Origin: an uncultured Bacilli bacterium
GTDB taxonomy: Bacteria; Bacillota_I; Bacilli_A; RF39; UBA660
Reading direction: 5' to 3'
DNA length: 32,454 nucleotides
NCBI GenBank assembly: GCA_934130235.1
Contig: CAKOXU010000009.1
Coordinates: 1-32,454 of the forward strand
Part shown: piece by piece, positions 1 to 6,959 of the stretch
How positions within the stretch are numbered: the stretch's first letter is position 1
How the letters are laid out: every line of letters begins with the position of its first letter
Translations under genes and position numbers: made by a program
The notes under the pieces: generated by a model
What the model was told of the DNA's origin: nothing
What the model saw: the letters and a program-made list of their open reading frames with translations, nothing else
The model's database searches: none

Positions 1-722
1 TAAGAAGTCAAAATGTATCCTCACAGTTTACAACATCACAATTATTAACATCAAAATTAACAAATGGAGATTCACATATGACAAAGGCAAGTGAATGGAT
101 GACAGCATCATTCTTATCACAATCAAAATACGGAAAATATGGAAATAGTTTATATATAGGAGTCAATAAAGAAGTATATCAAAATAAATCATCATCCTAT
201 ATAACAGGATCTTCAAATGGAACACCATCACAAGATACAACAAATACACAATGTACATATAACACATTAACAGATAGAGGATCAGGAACAGGATACTGTG
301 GAGGAGGAGCATCCACAACAGGAAATATATATGGAATATATGACATGAGTGGTGGAGCAGATGAACATCAAATGTCTAATTATAATAAGATAAGTGGATC
401 TAATAAAACATACAATTCAGATTTTAATGGTACACTAAATGATGGAAATGTTATAACAAATGGAAAAGATTTTCCAGATTCAAAGTATTATGAACTATAT
501 ACAACTTTAGATAAAACAACGGCATGTAATGGACCATGTTATGTGATAACAGAAATAAGAGGCTGGTATGGAGATAATGACGGTTTTGTTAAAGCCAATG
601 ATTCATGGTTACTCCTTGGCGATTGGTCTAATGATGAAGCTGCTGGTGTATTCTATGTTACTAACAACGGTGGTGGTGGTAATGATCACAGGTCATTCCG
701 TATAGCTTTAACTTCTCAATAA
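1..722 (+). CDS. C-terminal part of a surface/pilin-like protein with an FGE/C-type-lectin-like domain (5' end outside window)
   Basis: The reading frame is open from base 3 up to the ATG at 78, so this is the 3' part of a longer gene cut by the window edge. In-frame residues before that ATG (ending NGDSH) join smoothly to MTKASEW. Visible landmarks are EWMTASFLSQSKYG, then STTGNIYGIYDMSGGADEH about 130 residues before the end, then GWYGDNDGF and a terminal stretch containing AAGVF, a Gly run and HRSFRIAL. From memory of the families, this order is typical of the formylglycine-generating-enzyme/C-type-lectin fold on secreted or prepilin-like proteins of gut Firmicutes, where the AGVF...SFR segment is often the variable region of a diversity-generating retroelement. 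Codon choice changes from A-ending (gga, gca, aca, tca) to T/C-ending near base 560. Role as a binding surface is inferred. Confidence 0.6.
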   Translation, partial: RSQNVSSQFTTSQLLTSKLTNGDSHMTKASEWMTASFLSQSKYGKYGNSLYIGVNKEVYQNKSSSYITGSSNGTPSQDTTNTQCTYNTLTDRGSGTGYCGGGASTTGNIYGIYDMSGGADEHQMSNYNKISGSNKTYNSDFNGTLNDGNVITNGKDFPDSKYYELYTTLDKTTACNGPCYVITEIRGWYGDNDGFVKANDSWLLLGDWSNDEAAGVFYVTNNGGGGNDHRSFRIALTSQ

Positions 723-749
723 AAAAAGTATTGTTTTTCAATACTTTTT
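723..749 (+). terminator. Rho-independent terminator of the surface-protein gene
   Basis: An 11-bp perfect stem (left arm 723-733, right arm 739-749) with a TTTTT loop. The right arm ends in five T. It begins right after the stop codon at 720-722 and ends before the next promoter. Confidence 0.85.
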
Positions 750-750
750 A

Positions 751-779
751 TTGTTATAGAATAGAGTTAGTGATATAAT
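751..779 (+). promoter_or_regulatory. Sigma-A promoter of sufC
   Basis: TTGTTA (751-756) and TATAAT (774-779) are separated by 17 bases. The start codon of sufC is at 803, which leaves room for the purine-rich ribosome binding site GAAAGAGG. Confidence 0.75.
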
Positions 780-802
780 TTATATTGAAAGAGGTGATGA
801 CT

Positions 803-1519
803 ATGCTAGAACTTAAGAATATATGCTATAAAAGAGACGGAAAGAATATATTAAATAATATAAGTTTAAGTATAGATGATGATAGATTTATTGTTATTAC
901 TGGTCCTAATGGAAGTGGAAAAAGTACACTTGCTAAAATAATTATGGGATTAGAATTACCAGATAGTGGTAGTATTATTTTTAATGGAGAGGATATTACT
1001 GATTTAAGTGTCGATAAAAGAGCTAACATGGGTATATCATTTTCATTTCAACAACCTGTTAAATTTAAAGGTTTAACTGTTTTTGATTTAATTAAGTTAG
1101 CTGCACATAAAAATATTACTCATGATGAAGCTTGTTCAGTTTTATCAAAAGTAGGATTATGTGCTAATGAATATTTAAATAGGGAAGTGAATGATTCTTT
1201 AAGCGGTGGAGAGCTTAAAAGAATTGAAATTGCTACTGTATTTTTAAGAAATTCAAAGCTTACTATATTTGATGAGCCTGAAGCGGGTATAGATTTATGG
1301 AGTTTTAATAATTTAATAAGCTTATTTACTGATTTAAGAAGTAAAACAAAGGGGACTACTTTGATTATTTCACATCAAGAACGTATTATTAATATTGCAG
1401 ATACTGTAATATTAATGAAAAATGGTAAAATAGAGAAACAAGGTACTGCAAAAGAAGTAATGCCAAAGGTTGTTTGTACAAAAGAATGTCCTAAAAAAGG
1501 AGGTGCTTTGAATGAATAA
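803..1519 (+). CDS. sufC: SufC-type ABC ATPase of iron-sulfur cluster assembly
   Basis: A soluble ABC ATPase that powers SufB-type scaffold rearrangement during Fe-S cluster assembly in the cytosol. Walker A GPNGSGKST is at about residues 34-42, followed by a Q-loop (FSFQQP), the signature LSGGELKR, Walker B IFDEPEAGID and the switch histidine in IISHQ. Asp-Glu-Pro-Glu-Ala-Gly rather than the DEPTSGLD of transporters is characteristic of SufC. The frame is open from a TTG at 785, but ATG 803 has the better spacing to GAAAGAGG. At 238 residues it has normal SufC length. The C-terminal tail carries a CTKEC cysteine pair, which I do not recall from standard SufC. The last 8 bases overlap the next gene, so the two are translationally coupled. 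Confidence 0.93.
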   Translation: MLELKNICYKRDGKNILNNISLSIDDDRFIVITGPNGSGKSTLAKIIMGLELPDSGSIIFNGEDITDLSVDKRANMGISFSFQQPVKFKGLTVFDLIKLAAHKNITHDEACSVLSKVGLCANEYLNREVNDSLSGGELKRIEIATVFLRNSKLTIFDEPEAGIDLWSFNNLISLFTDLRSKTKGTTLIISHQERIINIADTVILMKNGKIEKQGTAKEVMPKVVCTKECPKKGGALNE

Positions 1520-2426
1520 TGTAGATACTAATTTACTTAAGACTATTTCAGGGCATACTGAGTATGAAGGTGCATATAACATAAGAAAAAATGGTAAATG
1601 TATAGATAGAAAAGTATCAGATAATGTAAATATAGTTAGTAAGACAGATGTGTCTGGAATAGATATAATAGTTAAAGAAAATACTAAAATATGTGTAGTA
1701 GATATTCCTGTAATTTTAACTCAAAGTGGAATGACAGATGTTGTGTATAATGATTTTTATATAGGCAAGAATTCATTTGCTATAATAATGGCTGGTTGCG
1801 GAATACATAATGATGACTGTAAGAGTTCTCAGCACGATGGAATACATAGATTTTATCTTGAAGAAGGTGCAAGAGTAAAATATGTAGAAAATCATTATGG
1901 TGAGGGTAATGGAGAAGGAAAAAGAATACTAAATCCAACAACAGAGGTATATTTAAAAGCCAATAGTACTCTTGAAATGTATACTACTCAAATAAAAGGT
2001 GTTGACTCCACTAAACGTTTGACTAAAGGAAAATTAGGTGAAAATTGTAAACTAATAATAAATGAAAAGATTTATACACATTCTGATCAGTTTGCTCAAA
2101 CAAAATTTGATGTTAAACTTAATGGTAAAAAATCCAGTGTTAAGGTTACTTCTAGATCAGTAGCAACTGAAAATTCAAAACAAGAATTTATCTCTAAAGT
2201 AGTTGGTAATAGCAATTGTTTTGGTCATGTTGAATGTGATGCTATTATAAAAGATAATGGTAAGGTTACATCAACACCTACTATAGTAGCCAACGATTCA
2301 GATGCAGAACTTATACATGAAGCTACTATCGGTAAAATAGCTGGTGATCAGTTAAAAAAATTAATGACTTTAGGATTAACTGCAAAAGAAGCAGAGGATA
2401 AAATTATTAAGGGTTTTTTAAAGTAA
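1512..2426 (+). CDS. SufB/SufD-family Fe-S scaffold protein (short, SmsB-like)
   Basis: Member of the SufBD beta-helix family that holds nascent Fe-S clusters with SufC. Seen in sequence: a long hydrophilic beta-rich core, the family segment EEGARVKYVENHYGEG, a C-terminal block with HVECD (matching the region of the SufB cluster-ligand cysteine) and LIHEATIG followed by the helical end with a GL..KEA..KIIKGFL pattern. It is 304 residues, against roughly 430-470 for classic SufB, so the N-terminal extension is absent. The start ATG at 1512 overlaps the sufC stop. No sufS, sufU or sufD gene lies next to it. This C-then-B two-gene layout matches what is known as the minimal SUF (SMS) type of archaea and anaerobes. 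Assignment to SmsB rather than SufB is inference. Confidence 0.85.
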   Translation: MNNVDTNLLKTISGHTEYEGAYNIRKNGKCIDRKVSDNVNIVSKTDVSGIDIIVKENTKICVVDIPVILTQSGMTDVVYNDFYIGKNSFAIIMAGCGIHNDDCKSSQHDGIHRFYLEEGARVKYVENHYGEGNGEGKRILNPTTEVYLKANSTLEMYTTQIKGVDSTKRLTKGKLGENCKLIINEKIYTHSDQFAQTKFDVKLNGKKSSVKVTSRSVATENSKQEFISKVVGNSNCFGHVECDAIIKDNGKVTSTPTIVANDSDAELIHEATIGKIAGDQLKKLMTLGLTAKEAEDKIIKGFLK

Positions 2427-2444
2427 GTTAACTTACTTTTTTTT
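2421..2444 (+). terminator. Terminator of the suf unit
   Basis: An 18-base perfect palindrome (2421-2438, arms AAGTAAGTT/AACTTACTT) runs straight into a T tract. The sufB stop codon lies inside the left arm. The T tract is on the + side only, so it mainly serves the suf genes. Confidence 0.75.
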
Positions 2445-2456
2445 ATAAAAAAAAGA

Positions 2457-3032
2457 CTATATATTGTCTATAATTTTATCTACTATACCATAGTCTTTGG
2501 CTTCTTTAGCATCCATATAATTATCTCTATCAGTATTAGCTTCTACATCTTCTATACTTCTGTTTGTATTTTTAGCAAGTATTTTATTTAATTTGTATTT
2601 AGTCTTTAATATGTGTTCTGCCGCTATTTTTATTTCAGTAGCTTGACCTTTAGCGCCCCCTAAAGGTTGATGTATCATTACCTCACAATTAGGTAGTATC
2701 ATTCTTTTACCTTTTTGACCACTGCTAAGTAAAAAAGCAGCCATAGAGGCACACATACCCATTCCTATAGTAGAACAATCACTTTTAATTAAATTCATAG
2801 TGTCATATATGGCTAGTCCATCAACAACTGATCCACCTGGAGAATTAATATATATATTAATGTCTTCGTTATTTTGTGAATCTAGGTATAATAGTTGAGC
2901 TACTACTGAATTAGCAACCTCGCTATTAATTTCATCATTTATTATTATAATTCTATCTTTTAAAAGCCTAGAGTAAATATCATAGACTCTTTCTTGATTG
3001 TTATGTTTATCTATAACAGTAGGTATTATCAC
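2457..3032 (-). CDS. clpP: ATP-dependent Clp protease proteolytic subunit ClpP
   Basis: Serine peptidase that forms the 14-mer chamber used with ClpX/ClpC-type unfoldases. The catalytic triad is visible: Ser96 in GMCASMA, His121 in MIHQPLGG and Asp170 in TDRDN. The oxyanion/strand motif NSPGGSV is at residues 63-69. The length of 191 residues is normal. Translation starts at a GTG (3030-3032), preceded by AGGAGATGA; no in-frame ATG nearby has a binding site. It stands alone, convergent with the suf genes and divergent from the kinase gene at 3141. The intergenic region 3033-3140 has no recognisable CIRCE or CtsR box. It holds an 8-bp inverted repeat (ATGAATAT at 3046-3053, ATATTCAT at 3075-3082) of unknown meaning. 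Confidence 0.96.
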   Translation of the reverse strand: MIIPTVIDKHNNQERVYDIYSRLLKDRIIIINDEINSEVANSVVAQLLYLDSQNNEDINIYINSPGGSVVDGLAIYDTMNLIKSDCSTIGMGMCASMAAFLLSSGQKGKRMILPNCEVMIHQPLGGAKGQATEIKIAAEHILKTKYKLNKILAKNTNRSIEDVEANTDRDNYMDAKEAKDYGIVDKIIDNI

Positions 3033-3088
3033 TTAATCATCTCCTATGAATATAATAGTTAAAAAGAATAAAAAATATTCATAAAATA

Positions 3089-3117
3089 ATGACTTTTATA
3101 TACTTTTTTGATAAAAT
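3089..3117 (+). promoter_or_regulatory. Possible sigma-A promoter of the TGS-kinase gene
   Basis: ATGACT (3089-3094) and TAAAAT (3112-3117) with 17 bases between, 23 bases before the start codon. Both boxes are imperfect and the region is AT-rich, so this is tentative. Confidence 0.45.
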
Positions 3118-3140
3118 ATAGATAAGGATAGAGGGATTAT

Positions 3141-4796
3141 ATGGAAAAAATGTTTAAAGTAGTCTTTAGAGGTAAAACACATGAATTCAAAGAGGGAACA
3201 TCTTTTAAAGATATTTCTTTAAATTTTAAAAATTATTTTGATTTTGATATTTTGGCTGCTAAAGTAGATAATGATATAGTTGATTTAAGTGATACATTAA
3301 AAAAAAGATGTGAAATAGATTTTTTTGATCGTTCTTCTACTGTAGGACACGAAATTTATTCTAGAAGTGCTCGCTTTATTCTTATTTTAGCAATTCGTGA
3401 TATATTAAACGATGATATTACTTGTGAGTATTCACTAGATAATGGAGTTTATTGTACTTTAAAAAATAGTACTATAGATAAATCTAAGCTAAAAGAAGTA
3501 GAAAAAAGAATGAAAGAAATAGTAAATGATGATTATTTATTCGTTAAACTCAGCGTTTCTAGAATGGATGCAATTAAATATTTTAAAAAACATAATCGTA
3601 TTGATAAAGTTAATGTATTAAAATATATTTCAAATACATATATCAATTTGTATAGAATAAATGATATTTATGAGTATTTTTATGGAAAAATGGCTTATAG
3701 TACAAATCAAATTAATGATTTTAAATTGACTATGATAAATGAAAAAGGATTTGTATTATCTATACCAAATACTACAAATCCCGAATGTACATTAGATTAT
3801 GTCCATCATAATAATATATTTAATAAATTTGTAGAATATAACAACTGGGGTAATTTGCTTGGAATAAGTAATGCGGCGGATTTAAATAGAGTAGTATCAA
3901 GGGCAGAAGAAGGCTCATTGATTAATTTATCCGAGGCATATTTTGATAGTCAATTAACTCATATTGCTGATGAAATATATGAAAAAAAAGGAGAAATTAA
4001 AGTAGTATTACTTGCAGGTCCATCATCAAGTGGAAAAACTACTACTAGTAAAAAATTAGATGTTTACTTAAGAAGTAGAGGATTTATTACTCATTATTTG
4101 GGCCTTGATGATTTTTATACACCACTCAATGTTAGAATTAAAACTAGTACTGGTGAACCAGATTTTGAATCGATAGAGGCTTTAGATATAGAATTATTTA
4201 ATAAAGTTTTGTCTAAGCTATTGGAAGGAAAAAAAGTTAATTTACCTACGTATAATTTTGTATTGGGTAAAAGAGAATATAATGGTAAAAATCTACAATT
4301 AGGTGATAAAGATATAATAATAGTAGAGGGGCTTCATGCTCTTAATGATATGCTTACTATGTCAATCGCACCAAATAGGAAATATAAGATATATATAAGC
4401 CCACTTACTCATTTAAATATAGATGATCATACTCATATACATACAAGCGATGTGCGCAAATTAAGAAGAATAGTAAGAGACAGTAAAACTAGAGGTTTCA
4501 CTGCTAAAGATACATTAAAAATGTGGCCTAATATACAGGCAGGTGAAAAAGATAATATATTTAAATTCCAAGATAAGGTTGATAAAGTTATAAATTCTTC
4601 ATTAGTGTATGAAATAGGGGTATTAAAAACATATGTCGAGCCATTGTTATTTAATGTAAATGAGCAAGATGAAGAATATCCAGAAGCACTTAGGTTAATT
4701 AATTTCTTAAGAAATTTTTTGCCAATACCATCTGATGATGTTCCTCAAAATTCAGTATTGAGAGAGTTTATTGGTGGCAGCTGTTTTAAAAAGTAG
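3141..4796 (+). CDS. TGS domain / threonyl-tRNA synthetase-like / uridine kinase fusion protein
   Basis: The order seen is: an N-terminal TGS-like beta-grasp (about residues 4-65), a middle part resembling the second additional domain of threonyl-tRNA synthetase (starts DRSSTVGHEIYSRSAR), and a C-terminal P-loop kinase of the uridine kinase/phosphoribulokinase type. Walker A is GPSSSGKTTTS, followed by LGLDDFY and a lid region rich in Arg (RKLRRIVRD). This 551-residue architecture is a known Firmicutes family annotated as nucleoside or uridine kinase. The substrate is not fixed by sequence alone; it could phosphorylate uridine/cytidine or act in a tRNA- or nucleotide-sensing role. The ribosome binding site is AGAGGG before ATG 3141. 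The gap gene follows after 12 bases with its own binding site, so the two are probably co-transcribed. Confidence 0.85.
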   Translation: MEKMFKVVFRGKTHEFKEGTSFKDISLNFKNYFDFDILAAKVDNDIVDLSDTLKKRCEIDFFDRSSTVGHEIYSRSARFILILAIRDILNDDITCEYSLDNGVYCTLKNSTIDKSKLKEVEKRMKEIVNDDYLFVKLSVSRMDAIKYFKKHNRIDKVNVLKYISNTYINLYRINDIYEYFYGKMAYSTNQINDFKLTMINEKGFVLSIPNTTNPECTLDYVHHNNIFNKFVEYNNWGNLLGISNAADLNRVVSRAEEGSLINLSEAYFDSQLTHIADEIYEKKGEIKVVLLAGPSSSGKTTTSKKLDVYLRSRGFITHYLGLDDFYTPLNVRIKTSTGEPDFESIEALDIELFNKVLSKLLEGKKVNLPTYNFVLGKREYNGKNLQLGDKDIIIVEGLHALNDMLTMSIAPNRKYKIYISPLTHLNIDDHTHIHTSDVRKLRRIVRDSKTRGFTAKDTLKMWPNIQAGEKDNIFKFQDKVDKVINSSLVYEIGVLKTYVEPLLFNVNEQDEEYPEALRLINFLRNFLPIPSDDVPQNSVLREFIGGSCFKK

Positions 4797-4808
4797 AAAG
4801 GTGATAAT

Positions 4809-5810
4809 ATGATTAGAGTAGCAATTAATGGTTTTGGAAGAATAGGAAGGTTAGTATTTAGAATAATGGAGGAAGATCCAGAGTTTGAGGTAGTAGCAAT
4901 TAATGATTTGACAGACCCTGAACAATTGGCATATCTATTAAAATATGATACAAATCATAGAAACTATAGAATAGACGATATAAGTTTTGATGAAACATGC
5001 ATAATAGTTGGAAATAGACATATCAATGTTTATAGTGAAATGGATCCTGCGCAATTACCTTGGAGTGAATTAAATATAGATGAGGTTTTTGAATGCACAG
5101 GTAAATTTACTAAACATGAACTTGCATTATCTCATATAGATGCAGGAGCAAAAAAGGTAATTGTATCAGCTCCGGGCGTAGATATGAAAACTATAGTGTA
5201 TGGTGTTAATGAAAGCATATTAAATAGTAATGATAATGTAATATCAGCAGCTTCATGTACAACAAATTGTTTAGCGCCTGTACTCAATGTTATAGAAAAA
5301 AATATTGGCATTGTAAAGGGATTTATGACTACTGTACACGCATATACAAATGATCAGGCAACTCTTGATATAGCACACAAAAAAGGTATAAAAGCGCGAC
5401 GTGGTAGAGCATGTGCACAAAATATAGTACCATCATCAACAGGTGCTGCAAAGGCAATAGGAGAAGTAATACCAAGTCTAAAAGGTAAAATGGATGGTTC
5501 AGCACTTCGAGTACCTACATCCACTGGTAGTGTAGTAGATTTAACATTAGAATTAAATAGAAATACTACAGCATCTGAGATAAATGATTTATTAAAAAAT
5601 AATACTTCAGAAGTATTAGGATATACAGTAGATCCAATAGTATCTAGTGATATTATAGGTTCTACTTTAGGCGCATTAGTTGATTCTGATTTAACTAAAG
5701 TATTGGATGTAGATGGAAAACAATTAGTAAAGATTGTAGCTTGGTATGACAATGAATATGGTTATAGTGCACAAATGGTAAGAACAGCTAAATATTTAGG
5801 GAATTTATAA
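4809..5810 (+). CDS. gap: Glyceraldehyde-3-phosphate dehydrogenase
   Basis: Converts glyceraldehyde 3-phosphate, phosphate and NAD(P) to 1,3-bisphosphoglycerate in glycolysis. The Rossmann motif GFGRIGR is at residues 8-14. The catalytic Cys150 is in SAASCTTNCLAP, followed by the phosphate-site stretch VPTSTGSVVDL and the C-terminal WYDNEYGYS motif. The length of 333 residues is normal. AAAGGTGATA precedes the ATG. pgk, tpi and the other glycolytic genes usually linked to gap are not adjacent; instead it follows the TGS-kinase gene. NAD preference cannot be settled from motifs alone, although the Asp after IN (AINDL) fits an NAD enzyme. Confidence 0.97.
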   Translation: MIRVAINGFGRIGRLVFRIMEEDPEFEVVAINDLTDPEQLAYLLKYDTNHRNYRIDDISFDETCIIVGNRHINVYSEMDPAQLPWSELNIDEVFECTGKFTKHELALSHIDAGAKKVIVSAPGVDMKTIVYGVNESILNSNDNVISAASCTTNCLAPVLNVIEKNIGIVKGFMTTVHAYTNDQATLDIAHKKGIKARRGRACAQNIVPSSTGAAKAIGEVIPSLKGKMDGSALRVPTSTGSVVDLTLELNRNTTASEINDLLKNNTSEVLGYTVDPIVSSDIIGSTLGALVDSDLTKVLDVDGKQLVKIVAWYDNEYGYSAQMVRTAKYLGNL

Positions 5811-5830
5811 AAGGTTAAAAACCTTTTTTT
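5809..5830 (+). terminator. Terminator after gap
   Basis: An 8-bp stem AAAAGGTT/AACCTTTT with a short A loop followed by a run of T. It begins within the gap stop codon. Confidence 0.8.
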
Positions 5831-5831
5831 C

Positions 5832-5860
5832 TTGTCTTAAACAAATGTTTGTGTTATAAT
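5832..5860 (+). promoter_or_regulatory. Sigma-A promoter of ruvA
   Basis: TTGTCT (5832-5837), 17-base spacer, TATAAT (5855-5860). The ribosome binding site GGTGAT (5867-5872) begins almost where transcription should start, so the predicted leader is about 9 bases. Confidence 0.8.
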
Positions 5861-5875
5861 TATACTGGTGATAGT

Positions 5876-6427
5876 ATGTACGAATATATAAAAGGTAAAA
5901 TAGTAGATCAAGATAGTAATTATATAGTTGTTGAAAATAACGATATAGGCTATTTAATATATGTTGCTAATCCATATTCATATCAATTAGATAAAACTAC
6001 TACGGTATATTTATATCAGTATGTAAGAGAGGATGAGATAACTTTATATGGATTTAAAAATAGAGAAGAAAAATCTTTGTTTTTAAAACTTATAGAAGTA
6101 AAGGGATTAGGATGTAAAATGGCATTACCTATGTTAGCAACCGGCTCTATAGATGGTATAAAAGATGCTATTGAAAGAGAAAATATTTTATATTTAAAAA
6201 AATTTCCTAAAATAGGTGATAAAGTTGCTAGACAAATTATATTAGATTTAAAAGGTAAATTAAATGTAGATAGTTCTAATATTAAAGATGCATCATATGA
6301 GGAATTAATTGATGTATTAAAGGGATTAGGTTATAAGTCATCAGATATTTCTAAAGTTATTGTAAATATTAAATCAGATAATATTGAAGATCAAGTAAAG
6401 GAAGCATTAAAATTAATGTTAAAGTAA
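5876..6427 (+). CDS. ruvA: Holliday junction branch migration protein RuvA
   Basis: RuvA tetramers bind four-way DNA junctions and recruit RuvB for branch migration in recombination and repair. The N-terminal OB fold starts MYEYIKGKI, with YLYQYVREDEITLYGF as the typical core strand. Helix-hairpin-helix segments are seen in VKGLGCKMAL and FPKIGDKVARQIILDLKGKL. The C-terminal domain III that contacts RuvB begins at SYEELIDVLKGLGY. At 183 residues it is slightly shorter than usual. The frame extends upstream to a TTG at 5849, but that lies inside the promoter; ATG 5876 follows GGTGAT. It is the first gene of a ruvA-nucleotidase-ruvB operon. ruvC is not present, as expected in Bacillota. Confidence 0.94.
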   Translation: MYEYIKGKIVDQDSNYIVVENNDIGYLIYVANPYSYQLDKTTTVYLYQYVREDEITLYGFKNREEKSLFLKLIEVKGLGCKMALPMLATGSIDGIKDAIERENILYLKKFPKIGDKVARQIILDLKGKLNVDSSNIKDASYEELIDVLKGLGYKSSDISKVIVNIKSDNIEDQVKEALKLMLK

Positions 6428-6428
6428 T

Positions 6429-6959
6429 ATGAGAATTGGAATAGATATAGATGATACATTAGTTAATACAACTGATTCTTATAAAATGATAATGAAAAAG
6501 TATGGGGTATCAATTGATTTACTAAAAAAAGGATATAATAGTAGTGAAATGTTAAATTTTCTTTATAAATACCATGATGATGTTATTAAGAATGCCACTT
6601 TTAAGAAAGATGCAGTATATTATTTAAATAAATTAGCAATTGAAGGTAATACATTAATAATTATAACAGCTCGTGGAAATACATTTAGTAATGTTGCTAA
6701 AAGCATTACTAATAAATTTATTTACGATAATAAATTACCAATAGAGAAGATTTATTATGACTGTCATAACAAGTCGGATATTTGTAAATTAGAAAGTATT
6801 GATTTAATGGTTGATGATAATATTGATGTATGTGCTAGTGTAAAAAAAGAAGGAATTGATTATTTGCTTTTTGATAGTGAAAATAATCAAAGTAGTAATT
6901 TTAAAAGAGTAAAAAGCTGGGAAGAAGTATATGATTATGTCAGGAGGAATTATGGATAG
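6429..6959 (+). CDS. HAD-superfamily 5'-nucleotidase (NT5C/YqfW-like)
   Basis: The N-terminus IGIDIDDTL carries the HAD nucleophile motif DxDxT (Asp6, Asp8, Thr10). Motif II is ITARG near residue 78. Motif III/IV correspond to the Lys in HNKSDICK and to MVDDN. The 176-residue size and the small helical cap fit the deoxyribonucleotidase-like NT5C family, which removes phosphate from pyrimidine nucleotides. The true substrate is not shown by sequence. It begins 2 bases after the ruvA stop and its end overlaps ruvB by 8 bases, so it is a tightly coupled member of the ruv operon. Link to DNA repair could be nucleotide salvage, but that is inference. Confidence 0.75.
   Translation: MRIGIDIDDTLVNTTDSYKMIMKKYGVSIDLLKKGYNSSEMLNFLYKYHDDVIKNATFKKDAVYYLNKLAIEGNTLIIITARGNTFSNVAKSITNKFIYDNKLPIEKIYYDCHNKSDICKLESIDLMVDDNIDVCASVKKEGIDYLLFDSENNQSSNFKRVKSWEEVYDYVRRNYG

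Noticed and set aside
826..1029. Short open frames opposite or inside real genes (for example here, 5354-5752, 16034-16246, 17084-17404, 30493-30693)
   Set aside because: They lie within clear genes in another frame or strand, have no ribosome binding site and encode no recognisable protein.
3033..3140. CIRCE or CtsR heat-shock operator before clpP
   Set aside because: Neither consensus is present on either strand.
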